DNA from: Gymnogyps californianus
Lineage: Eukaryota > Chordata > Aves > Accipitriformes > Cathartidae
Length of the DNA stretch: 64,000 bases
Direction: 5' to 3'
NCBI RefSeq assembly: GCF_018139145.2
Contig: NC_059473.1
Span: 69,360,707 to 69,424,706, forward strand
Below are positions 22,633 to 35,000 of the stretch, in pieces. Numbering within the stretch: the first letter of the stretch is position 1; every line of letters starts with the position of its first letter. The position numbers and the translations under genes were made by a program. The notes under the pieces were generated by a model that worked only from the letters and a program-made list of their open reading frames with translations, was not told where the DNA came from and ran no database searches.

Positions 22633-25414
22633 TACAGATCCTTGCTATGAAGCCCAAAATAAAAGGCAAAAAGCACATCTTATTGGGAAAATTTGATGAG
22701 AACTTTGAGAACACAGGGGCTGTATCATTTTTAAACCACAATAAATGGCAGCAACAAAGTCACTGGATGTGTTCCAGGGTACGTTCCTAGAAATTCAGGT
22801 CACAACACTGAGAGGGTAGATAGGCCGTAAATAGTGGACGAAGCAGTATTTTGCAGGAGACACTTTGGGGGCATAAGGATTGAAAGTGTAGAACTATCAC
22901 AGGAAAATTATACTCAAATAGAAAAGAATTTACCACTGTCAGTGGATGTCAGTACGTACTGTGCAGTATAGCTGAAATAGATCACAAACCTTAGGGGATA
23001 TTCTTGACAAATCTTAAGCTTCTGCAGCATCTAGACTTCGCACATGATCATAAACCTACAAAGGCATGACTTCAAAGTGAAATACAAGCCCAGAAGAGAA
23101 ATTCCTGTAGCAACATGTACTGGTGTCTGCAAAAAAAGGAGCAGAAATTCTGAGGAAAAATAGAGAGCATCAATGTGATGAATCTTTTAAAAGAATAGGT
23201 CAGGGTGGCTTGCCCAAAAACAAGTTCTCCTGGCCTATCAGGACTTCTGGAGTGTAAAACCCCAAAGTTAACCTGGAAAATGAAAGGAAAGAAAGCAGTG
23301 ACACTGAAGAAAATTCCTTCCAGCATCTGAAAAGATTTATGGATCTGACTGATGTTATGGGAAGTCTGAGGATCAAGCATACTTCACCGTTCCCAAATGT
23401 GTGTGAAAGACATGTGGTTAGGACATGCTGACGACTTGTATCTTTTTCTTTCATATGGCAATAAAATGTGTATAGCAACATCTGAAACATTTGAATAAGC
23501 TAATCTGCATTAATGAATTAATAGAGACTTCCATTATGGAAACTACTAGAGGCAGAAGCAGAGACTCTTATACTAACAAATGATGTACCTTAGAGAGCCC
23601 AGGAGCAATGGATAACTGATCTAGAGGATATCCTTAACCTGATGCTAGATTATTATTACAAAAATATTTTTGAAGTAGCTCCAATAGACGATGCATCGCT
23701 GATCTCTGGACTGGGTGACACAAAGGTGATGCTCACCAGCTAAAGCAGCAATAACGACCTCACTTCACACAATGAACCACAGCACACATTTGAAAAATTT
23801 CAAAGCACTGGTGTTTCATTTATGCACAGGCACACACAGACGAGCAGAGGCAGACCCAGCCACCGGCACTGCCCACTGTCCCAGGGGCTGGCTGAAGTGC
23901 ACACAAGTCAGCAAGCAGATTCTGATACTGTTTGAGGTGGTCAAGAGTGCTACCTCTTTGTTTATTAAGCTGCTAAAACGCACCTGTGGCATCAAACATT
24001 TCATCTTCACAGGCTCTAGCAAACAGAAAACACAAAGCTGTAACCCCTGTGAAAAGTGTCTTTTCCTTTCCAAAACTTCATGTCAGGGTGAAATAAAACA
24101 CCTGAATTAACATAGGGAAAAGAAAGTAGAAATACTGTTCATGATAAAAATGCCAGTATACAAAATCCCTTCCAAAACAGGATTATAAGGGCCAGTGCGA
24201 CTTCAGTGAGATAACAACTGAACACCCTGGGCTGGGTGTTAGTGAGCCAAAGGAGGGGTTCTTCTCTGGGTGAAATCGCAAACGCTTAGGAGCTGCTTGT
24301 ATCGGGATGAGCACTGCAGGTCGTGACCACACAAGCCCTGTGACATGTGGAAGGTGATTCCCAGCAAGCCACCTACCTCTGGGAGAAAACAAGCAACACA
24401 GCTCACAGCCTACACACTCCATAGCCGACCTAGTGGCAATACATAGGAATGCGCAGAACAGACCTTGATACATACGTGGGAGAAAATCCAAACTTAAAAG
24501 TCAGGGGGACTACAACAACATCTGCTGATGTGCCTCCCCTCCATGGCTTGCCCATACTGATTCCTAGCATCCTAACCCTGATTCAGACCTTGTGGTTCCC
24601 TTGAGCTTCATCTTCCCTATGAAAACATGTATACAGAGCTTTTGCTCAGAGACTCCAAAGATGTGTTTACTGACAACAAGAGACATTTACTTTACACAGC
24701 AAGCTTCCTAAATGCAATGTCCCATGCCTGGGCTTGTGTTACCAGTGGAGGGGGTGAACTTCACTGTCACACCAACTGAAACAAAAGTTGTGTCCACCTG
24801 CATCTGGGTAAGCAGTGAGGCAACTCATGGTTTGGTCTTGTAAAACCTGTCCAGGCTCTCTCTTGATTATGAAATATGCTCACCTGGTTCACCACCTGCT
24901 CTAAAGCTCCTTCGTTCTTTAAGGATCTTCCTCTGCCATGCACACATCTCCTTTCTAACACTTGCCTTCCTTGTTTAGCTGTTGATGACCTTCTGGTACC
25001 CTTCCTAAGAAAGAAGTGGAACAGCACCAGCCTCATCCTCAGGGTGTCTAAGAAAATTCAACCTACACAGGAGCTCAAGATCTAGCAACTTGCTATGATA
25101 AGGTCCTTCAAATCTCACAGGCAGGATTTGGGGTACTATCTATTTCAAACACCTTACTGCCTTGAAGCTTGAATTGTTTCCTATCACCGTTTGTGCATTA
25201 AAGGCAGGTACTGAGCTGTATTCTGATTTAAATCTTCTACAAGCAGTGATTCTGGCACAGCATGTTTTACAATTTTATATGCTTAAACTTACGTAACAGG
25301 GAAGTATATAGACCCTGAGTTTGTAAGAAGAGCCATGCTAGTCTTATATGAAGAGCTCTGCTTACTGGCTGCCCAGAATGCCTGCTGCTGCCCAGCAAGA
25401 AGACATGTTTCCCT
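22633..25414. other. No recognisable gene
   Basis: Sequence downstream of the 193-codon frame shows several shorter open runs on the plus strand (around 23200-23380 and 23560-23740) separated by stops. This could reflect a decayed coding element or chance. No RT, transposase or LTR motif was recognised. From 24200 to 25400 nothing is seen. Confidence 0.4.
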
Positions 25415-25515
25415 GAATCACAGAACAGCTGAAGTGGGAAGGCACCTCTGGAGATGGGCTAGTCCAACCTCCGACTGATGCAGGGTCACTGACAACAGGT
25501 TGCCCATGGCTGTTT
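25415..25515 (-). mobile_element. CR1 LINE 3'-end fragment
   Basis: GAATCACAGAACAGCTGAAG, then GGGAAGGCACCTCTGGAGAT, then GGCTAGTCCAACCTCC and ACAGGTTGCCCA reproduce the antisense of the CR1 3' untranslated region. Only about 100 bp remain. CR1 is the dominant non-LTR retrotransposon of birds and reptiles. Confidence 0.8.
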
Positions 25516-28500
25516 CTCATTGGGTTTCTGAAGTTCCTTTGCATATTAGAGGTTTACGTTGTGACAGACAGCATTTCATTAACAAGAAACTTCAGAGCTG
25601 GTATCACAATTTTCAATTAAGTACCAAAATTAAAAGTGATGGGATGAAGGAAGGGGTGCATTTCCAATCCAAGGGATGCTTTGCGAATAAGAAGATACAG
25701 CAGCAGATTTTTTACATCAGCTTAGGGTCTTATTTGGAAAGACAATACCCAAGAGAGGTGATCTGTCTAAGGAATTAGGCCCTAATTCTGATGAGTGTAA
25801 AACTGTCATGTCAGCTTTGCCAGCTGAGCAAATCAGACAACACAACCCAAGACTTAGCCAGCACATGAACCAGTTTTAAGGTGTGCTGTCATTTCATTTC
25901 TTTGTACTCACTTCCAAAGCCGGTAAATAGTTCCCTGACTTTTCTCCATCTTTTCTAGAGTAAATATCTCTTCTTTAACGTTATGTTTTCTTCCATTTCA
26001 GGAGCTATTTCAGGCTGGCCTGATAAATATTAGACATTTTACTCTTCAGGTTGGGAAAGGTCCCTGGAAGATGACAGTTTTATCTAGGGCACTTCTCTAC
26101 TAACCAACAAGAACTGGTAACAAAGGCTGCCAAGCTGGTGGCTAGAAATATCCCTTGCTATCAGCCAAGGCAGAGAGCAAGCAACGGGGAGACGCGGAGA
26201 TGGCCTGAGACCTGAGCGTTGTACTGACTCCGGCACCTAACCTTACTCCTGGCTGACAGCGTGACTCACTGATGTGACTCAGACCTGCAAACCCATCACG
26301 GATGTGTAAAGAGAGCAAATTCCTCAGCAACAGAGTGCCCCAAAGTCCCAGGTTCTGCAGTGAGACTCTCCAACTCCCCACGTAATACGTGCCACCTCAG
26401 TTCATCCACAGCAATGCGAGTGCTGGCATCTGCAGATTTCGTGTTTGTTGCAGAGTGTGACAGAATACAGTTGTATTGCAGTAATTCATGATGTTAGGTT
26501 TCTATAATGCTACTTTTTCAAGAGAGGCATAGTAAGCAACCTCTAAATAGTGTTTCTTGGTTGCTATCAGCATGTGCCAAGCCTGAGCTGCTAATAACAG
26601 AATGTTTTTTAAGTCTTTATTAATTTGAAAGCCTGTTACATTTATTTCAGGCTAGTCTGATCCTAGATCAGTGCTCCCAGAAGCCAGTGCAGTAGGAAGG
26701 ACAGTGAGACTGTCAGCTGTCACAGCCAAGGGGATTTGGAAGGAGACCTTTGCTCTGAGCCTATCATTGGAAGGGTTGATAATTTGTTCCTATGCAACAC
26801 CGTTGATCTCCATTCTTTTCAGTGCAGTTAAGACCAAAGCCTGGTACTAATCTAGATGGAAGTTAGGGTGAAGTTAGGCTGTTCAAGATGAGAAGATAAG
26901 AGAAAAGACTCTGGACTCTTAGTCCAGACAGCTATTCAATGACCTGGTACCTGATATTAAATGGTACCTGCTACTTGGAAAAATAAAATACTACATATGC
27001 AGTGAAAAATGTTGGAGGATTCTGAAAATATCTTTTAAAATTTTGATTCTACAAAAGTTGGCAAGCCTTCTTTGAAAAAGAAAAAAAAATCTTTTTGTTT
27101 TAAAAGCAGTTTGAGCTCACTGTTTTCTGTTTTAATTGCCCATACCATACTGTGGCTCCTGTACATACTACCTGATATCTTGAAATCATCTTCTCCAGGA
27201 CACCAGAGTGCATGTACCATGCTCACATGCACGTGCCATGCCCCTAGCTTTATGTCCCGTTGCCAAGCCTGTGAGTAATCCAGACCTTCGCACAATTTTT
27301 CTCTCTTTAACAGAAAGTGTCAGCAGCAAACCACACACGTGCCGGTGGCATTTCTGCAGATAGCTGCACACAAAAGCCAAAGCCTGATGGTTACCATGGG
27401 ATTCTCTCACTAAGCTTTTAGTGAATATACTGCATTCTTCACTGTCTGTTAATCTTTGATACTCTTCCCCCCCTTCCCTAATTCTCTTGCCCTCTGTGCA
27501 GGAATGTGAATTGTATCAAACCCCAGCAAGGGTAAGAGAGCTGCTGTGCTCCGGCACCCGGCAGCAAGGTTCCACAGTCGCGTTCGGCTTGAGAAATCCC
27601 GTCTTTCAAACCCTCGCCAAATCGGCATTGCTCTGTATTTTGGAAAAAAAGAAAACAGCTATTGCACCTGTTCTTATTTATGAATAATAATAAAAAGCTT
27701 TGAAGAAAGAGGGTACGTAATCTGCCCTCTTGCTGAGTGTTGTACCAGGTTCTTGTTTTCACTTATACCCCTTTGTGCTCCTTTAGCAAGTGCAGGAGCC
27801 TTCAGATGGGTGTGCTTTACACTCTCACTCCTGTGAAAGCCCACTTACGCTTCCAGAGAGGTATGAGAGTGTCCCAGTAACGAAGACAACGGTTATTATT
27901 TCATGTGAAGCAGTCCTTTCTGGTTGACACGTGTATCCTGTATGCCCAAGCTTGCAGGAATAGTCCCTGGGGAAGACTTGGCTCTGCAGAAATGCTAACT
28001 GTACCTAGGCGTCTCAGCAGAAAGATTTCTGTCCTTTTGGATCCTACAAAGAGCATGGTATAACTGACTATACCGAAACCTCCAGAGAGGCTGGCATGAC
28101 ACTTTAACGCATGCCCTGTTTTACTTAAGGGTTTTTTCCCACTTAGGTGCTCAGGTAAAGGAGCCCGAGTGACAGATTTTTCCCTCTGTTGTCCAAATCT
28201 CCAGTATGCTCCAGATACGTTAAAAAAATCGTCAGCTATCGCACTGCTCGCCTGCTATGGATGTGCCTGTTTCGAGACAGCTGCTAGCCTGGATCAGGCC
28301 GCCCGCGCCGGCCCCAGGTGTTTCGTGGGCTGCAGCACAACGCCGCACCTGCTGGAAGCCCGCAGTAGGTTTTAGAAAGCTGGGAAGGGAATTATAGTGA
28401 CTTGCTGCTGGCACATCCCTGTTAATGTGTTTGCTCACTTTCTTCAGGATCTTATGAGAATTACCAGTGAATTCAGATAACTGACAGGATCTTAGTTATA

Positions 28501-31500
28501 ATTAGTAGCAGCTTCTCTTCTGACACATGGGAAGGGCTAACAACATTTTTCTTAAGGCAGAGTTGTTATGCTATCCTCCAGAGAGGTATTTTAAAAAAAT
28601 GCATTTTCTGGCAAAAAGCCTCTCCCACTTGTTTAGGACAGATGGGAGAGGAAGGGATTCTGAAGTGATGGAGTTAGAGGATAACAAAGTATTGTACAAA
28701 CTGTCGCAGTGCGTGGGCTGTTGCACATCAGCTATTTTTGTTATTACTGACATGCATCCGTTATATCAGGAGCTCAAACAAAAGTCACCAGTGGCAAAAT
28801 AAAAATACCAGCGCAGATGTGGATGAAGTTTCTGTTTCTCTCTCCATACAAGCTGTGAAAAATCTCAGGGAAATTAGCAGAGTGTAATATATGTGGAGGC
28901 CTGAAACTTGAGAGCTGAATCAAATTACTGCATTTATTTAGCCTGATGAGTGAAGTGTACCTGTCCACAGGGTCTAATCACAGAGCACTGATTTTCTGTT
29001 CCATTTCAGAGGAATTTGAAAATGAAAATAAACATTAGTGGGGCTTTCAAAAAGGCCTAAGAAGCTAAATACCCAAGAAGAGTTTAAGATCTGCTGACTT
29101 TCAGTGAAACTGGGCGTCTGGTTTGAGGTTAACTCTCCTTACGGACACCACAGAAATAAGGTGCCTGAAGGGACAGCTTGGGCTGCTGAGTCCGATTCTT
29201 TACAACTGCAAACAGCCCCGTAATGTTTGAGAAGGCTCAGCCTGAGGGACCCTTCCCCATCTGTATTTCCCCAGAAAGTCCCATAGTTTTACATGCCAGC
29301 AGGTCCTTCTAGGAATCAGTCTGGTCTCTCTCTCTAGGTTCTGTTACAGACAATAGAGATGAAAAGTGAAGTGCAGAAAAGGAATAATGCAGCGACAAAA
29401 ATTGAATAAAACTTCCATTTCACAAGCCTGGAGCCCTTAAGAGAGCAAGCTACAGCAAAGGAGATAGGACTGGGAGATGATCTGGGGGAGTGACCGGTCG
29501 ACCCAGTTAAACAGAATTTAACAACCTGAGTTAAACAGAGCTTCTGGCCATAATTTGGATGGCTTCCAGAACTAAGTTTTTTTCAGTGTAAATGGTCTGT
29601 AGGTCTGAGTTTGGGGATGGCTTCTGAGATTGATCCTGATGGTTAAGTCCTCTGCTGTTGTCTAACACTTTCATGTCAATTTGTCCTGCTATTTCCTTTG
29701 ATTTTTCTAAATGTAAAATGTTCCCCACAGAAATGAGGAATTATAAAATAATAAATAAATAAAGCAGGTAAGTACATCAATAAGCAGTAGTAAAATGACA
29801 CAAAATAATTATGCATGTGACTCAAGATGTCATCCATAAAAGAGGCCTGAATATGTTCAAGTTCAAACAGTGACTTAGCTTTTCTCACCTAAAGTTTATT
29901 TTTCAGAAGCGCACCTGAGCTATAACTTTCCTAATGAGAAAGTTTTGGAGTGTTTGTCCCTGCTTGCCAAAACTCTTTCCTCTAATTGAACTAAATCTTT
30001 AGCAAGTGCAAAGTCTCTGAGGAGTGAAGCAAGGCAGGGCTTTGTCACCTCAAATATAAAAAGCTGGAGCCAGACAAAAGTGACTGCTTCTCCTACAAGA
30101 AAGGCATGATCAGAGTTAAAACAGAGACCTGGGAAGAGATTCCTGCAGATCCAGACTTGCTTTCCCTGCTGGTGCCAGGAGGACGTGGCCTCTTGAACGG
30201 TACCGTTGGTCACCTCTGGGAACTGCTGGTGCTGGAGCCAGTGCTGACTGCGGGTGTTTGGGGCTCTGGCAGGAGCAGGGAGCAGGGAGCAGGGAGCAGG
30301 GAGCAGGGAGCAGGGAACAGGGCGGTAGATCTTGCTGCCCTCCCTGGCTGCCCCTGCTTGAAGGGCTTCTCCGCTTCACGTGTGCCTGCAGCTGGCCCTG
30401 CTCAGGTGGCACAGCACCACTGACACCTTGGATGCTTTGTCACTAAGGACATAGACACCTTGCTTATTTTTAATTGGCACTCACCAGTGGTTCAGTTTGG
30501 TTACCCAACATGGTCGTGAGAACTGAGACTGTCATGGGGCAACAGTCTCAAGCATCCAGGTGTGAGAAAGACAAACTCAAGGGAACAGGCCTGAGGAAGC
30601 AGTGCTAGTTTCTTACATATTTCCTTTCGTGGAGCAGAATATGGGGTTGTGCATGTCAGTGACTGTCAGGGCGGAGGTCTCACTTGGACAGAGTTTTGTC
30701 AGGAACTACATTTCAGGCTGTGAATTAATGAAGGAAAGGCATTTTTTTGCACAGGAAAAACTCCAGACTGAGTGATACTTTTGGCAAAAGTACTGGATTT
30801 CCAGAAGCACTGGATATTACTAGCCAGTCTTTTGAGGTTGTGCTTTATCTTTCTGTTTATGTGCAAAAATTTCCCTGCTGCTGAATTAGTTTGCTCAATG
30901 GAAAACTTATCAAGTCTGAAGAGCTCTGTGCAATTGAGCAAGAAGCTAGAAGGACGTGAAATACTTAGACTGAGAATTGTAGGTTACAACTAATATTTAA
31001 CATTTATTTATAAAGGGAAAAGAGGTCATGTAGCAGATTCCCACTATCACATTGGCCAAATAGCTATGCAAATGTCTTTTGATTCCTCCTTAATACTCAT
31101 GTTTGGCAGAAAGTCTGCCAGGGTGCTAATCCCCTGGAGTGATATTCATTCACATGAAATGAAATACACAGAAGAGTGGGAATGATAGAAAGATTTTACT
31201 GGCACAAATGTGGCAATGAGCAAGTTATGTAGGTCAGCACAAATGAGTATAGATAAAATTTTTTATATCATCAGACCATGCATTTCACAAATGCTGAGCA
31301 TGAAAGGGGAAAAAATCAGAAATTTTGTAGAGATATTTAAAAATTATTGGGGGTAATTGCTGTGGGGTTTTGTTTTTCAAGCAAAGCAAATATTCAGGCA
31401 TCTTAATTGCAAAGAGTGAAAACCTGAATTCTCACTGGAACAAACAGCAAAATTCCTACTGACCTTAATGGAACTGGGATTTTATCCAGGTAGCCAACTA

Positions 31501-31708
31501 CAGGAGACTCAGAGAAAGGAAAAATAATAACCAACACATTTTGGAAACTGATGCTCTTCCTGAAAGCTTTTTTTAATACAGAAAACTCTTATTTTCACTA
31601 CAAAGGTTAATTCTGAGACTCCCTCAGCACAACAAGCAAGATATTTGCATCCTTTTGAGATGCCAGGAATATTTCCAATGGAAAACAAATGCAGCTTAGA
31701 TGAGAGGT
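25516..31708. other. Noncoding, no recognisable gene
   Basis: About 6.2 kb without a supported gene. It includes a CpG-dense pocket near 28265-28365 and the 7-bp tandem repeat at 30272-30320. Open frames are short and unremarkable. Confidence 0.6.
30272..30320 (+). repeat. Seven-copy 7-bp tandem repeat GGAGCAG
   Basis: Six exact GGAGCAG units and a final GGAACAG. Read through the junctions, the plus strand presents seven GGG runs separated by 4-nt loops (AGCA), a textbook G-quadruplex pattern. The flanks, from 30150 to 30420, are GC-rich. Confidence 0.9.
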
Positions 31709-32030
31709 GAATCACAGTCAGAGAATGGCTGAGGCTGAAAGGTGCCTCTGGTGATCGTTTAGTCCAACCCCCCTGCTCAAGCAGGGCCACCTACAGTAGG
31801 TTGCCCAGGACCGTGTCCAGTCAGGGTTTGAACATCTCCAAGGATGAAGACAGCACAACCTCTCTGGGCAACCTGTGTCACTGCTCGGTCATCCTCACAG
31901 TAAGAAAGTCTTTCCTGATGTTCAGAGGGAACCTCCTGTGTTTCATTTTGTGCCTTGTGTTTCATTTTGTGCCCATTGCCTGTGGTCCTGTCACTGGGCA
32001 CCACTGAGAAGTGTCTATCCCCATCTGTCT
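31709..32030 (-). mobile_element. CR1 LINE 3'-end fragment
   Basis: About 320 bp matching the antisense CR1 3' region: GATCGTTTAGTCCAACCCCC, CAAGCAGGGCCACCTACAG, GGTTGCCCAGGACCGTGTCC, ACCTCTCTGGGCAACCTG, and AAGTCTTTCCTGATGTTCAG in the expected order. Inside is a 17-bp tandem duplication built on TTTCATTTTGTGCC near 31939-31974. It is less decayed than the 47-kb copy, so younger. Confidence 0.9.
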
Positions 32031-35000
32031 GTTATAAACCAGACCTGGGGATAGAACTAAACATTTTGTACCTAAGACTACAGCCCATTTTATTTGGGGG
32101 GGGAATTTTCAAACTTGTTAGGAAGCAGGAAATAGCTTTTGATCAAAGCTAAGAACAAGAATTCTAGCAACTATTTGCATTATCGGAAACAATCTCAAGA
32201 GAACAAAACTGGTGGACAGAGAAAAATGGGAAGACAGAGGCAAATGGTGCTGGCTGTGTGTTACATGGCTTTCTGAAATCGTTGCCTGTGTGTTGCCACC
32301 ACCTACAATGTGTCCATGTGCTGCCTTTCTTGATCCCAGATCATCTTTGCAGACACAAGGAGCAGCACAGCACCATCGTTCATGCAGTCCAGGCACTGTT
32401 ACACCTTTAAGTCAGCCAGGGGTATCTGGTATAGGGCTCAGCCCCTCGTTCATGCTGACATGGTTTCCTGTGACATCTTATCCTTGTTTTTTGCAGTCAT
32501 CCTCCCCATTACCTTTGCAGCACAAACTTTTTGATTGTAATCAGACTTGTACCATGGTTTCACTCTGCTAACATCTTCATTAGTCTTTAAATGTTGTACT
32601 TTCATTTTCTTGCCTCCATCTTTCTGATGCCCTCCAGTTTAATAGATAGGGTGGAGTTTTCTAAATCCACTGGGGAAGGCCATCACACGATGCAGGCTGC
32701 CATGGCTCTTGTCACTGGGACTGTGATCTTTTACTTTTCCTGAGAAGTTGTTCCTAGCCACCTAAAAGTGGGGTCAGATTTTGGCCAGTGCTGAAGATGC
32801 CTGAAAATCACACCCATGCTACTTATATGTATGCAATGAACACATGAGAAATGTGTTTTTTTTATTTAGAGGTTCAGTGTTCCTGATATAGTTTAAAATA
32901 AAAATATTTGTCCAAATGAGACTCGGCACTTTCAAAGCATGGTTTCCTTTCAGTTTCAGTTCTTCATCCTTCACAAACCTCTGTCGTGCTCAGCATCTGC
33001 CATTTTGTAATCTGTGATTTGTTCTAATTTGGCCATTTCTATGTATTGACTTTGAAGCATGTACTATGACAATATTAAAATAGAGAAGTTATCTAATCCT
33101 ATGGAAAACATAGTGAAACTGCTGACATTCTTAAAACATTCTTGCGTTGTTTTCCTGGATTTGAACTACAAAATATAAGGCCAAACCAAAGATGAAACAG
33201 TTATTTTATGTAGCATCAACAGTGTTCAAAATGTTTTTCATAGTAAGTTTCTGTCTAAAGTTTAAGCAGGTACCCACATGTTACGCTAGGCAAGACCTTA
33301 CATCCGTGCCTTGTTGAGCAGACAGTGAAAGCAACGATTAAATGGAAAACACATCTTTACATTAATTATAGATGCCTAGTATTTCTCAGGACCTGAGGGA
33401 AACAAACAAAAGTTCTCAGCTACTGGAGGCTTGGAGTCTCTTGCTTTAAATCAGTAAATGTGGACAATTTACATGCGTAACATGCCACATATCGGCATGA
33501 AAATATCTGTCAGAAATTGATGAATGAAACAAGAAGAATAATGAAGAAAAATGACAGTACACATACCCTCCAGAGAGCAAAATAAACAATGTAAGTGTTT
33601 GGTAAATAAATCCCTGCAGAACTCTTAGAAATGACTTACTGATTAATTGAATCAATCCATCAACCTTTTGTGATGGCATCAATTTGCAGTCCCTTCAATG
33701 TTGTTCTTCTTCCATAGCTACTGCTTTAGATGCCTTTAAAATGTAGGATATGATACAATACATCTATATGGAGCTATCATAAATTAATTGGATACTCTAG
33801 TGAGATATAATTGGCTGATTCTTTTACTCAACTGTCATATGTACATGCTTAAACTAACTGTATCACCTTATAATTGTACTCCAAGTTCCATTTTGCCTGC
33901 CCTTCTCCTTTTCATGAATTTTTTTGGCACCCCACTTTTTTGATTAATCAAAATTTAACAGCAGAGTGGGACTGAGATAATATTTTTCTTTTTCTTTTTT
34001 TTTTTTTAATTTAAATGTTCTCATTTACTTACTTTATTTAACATATAAACTCTTTGCAGAAAAGACTGTCTTATTTACTGTGTTCATAGGTTGTACCATG
34101 CTTGTACATCCAGTAAGTATCAGAAATTGTAATTTTTGTATACAGAATGCCCATCTGAAAAATAAACACTTGGGACTTTGAATCTCTTGAGAGGAGGGAT
34201 AGGAGAAGCTAAGTAGAGAAGGGGAGAGACTGTGTGTGTGGTTTTGTATCCCCACCATGAAATATACTCAAATAACAGGTATGTATGTGTGTGTGTATGT
34301 ATGTATGACAGAGAGAAATGAGCCAACATTTAGTACAAATGCACATAGATGCATGAATACTGAGAATCCCATGTAAATTAATAAAATTGCACATACTTAC
34401 ATGTTCTCCTAGGAACAAAAAGTTCACTTGCGTGCATAGAAACCAACCATCCAAATGTTTGCAAGAGGAAAAAAAAAAACTGAGACAAATTTGAAGAGAC
34501 TGAAATGTGAAACTGATTCAGTCAACGTGTTCACAAACACATTTTCTATGAATTTTCTTCTAGTACACCTGTGCCTTTTGTAGCTCTGGATATTTATGAC
34601 TCTCTGTGTATGCACTGAACTATAGCTTTAGCAAATGTAATTGCACATTTGAAAATGATTCCTACTAGGGCTTGCTGTACCTCTCAGCTTCTGTAACGCT
34701 GCCAGCCTTTACTGTTCTCTTAAGTGTCTCTCTGTGTCTGGGGCCTCTGGAGGATGTACATAGCCTTTGTGCTTCCTCTTCTTCCAGTTTTGCACATATC
34801 CACAGTGACACCGTCCTCCATGACTGTCATCACCATCATTATGTGAACAGTTTGAAACAATGGATGTGACAAAGAGCAGTACGTAATTTTGGGAGGGTAT
34901 TTGGAGTGGTGTTCAGGCAGAGGGGGAGAGTAAGAATGGGACAAGAAGATAGTGACAGGGAGAAAGAAATGAAATATGTATGAAATAGCATCCTGTGTGG

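Noticed and set aside
34282..34310. TG/TA-rich tract as a Z-DNA or regulatory element
   Set aside because: Short, impure microsatellite with nothing around it to support a function.
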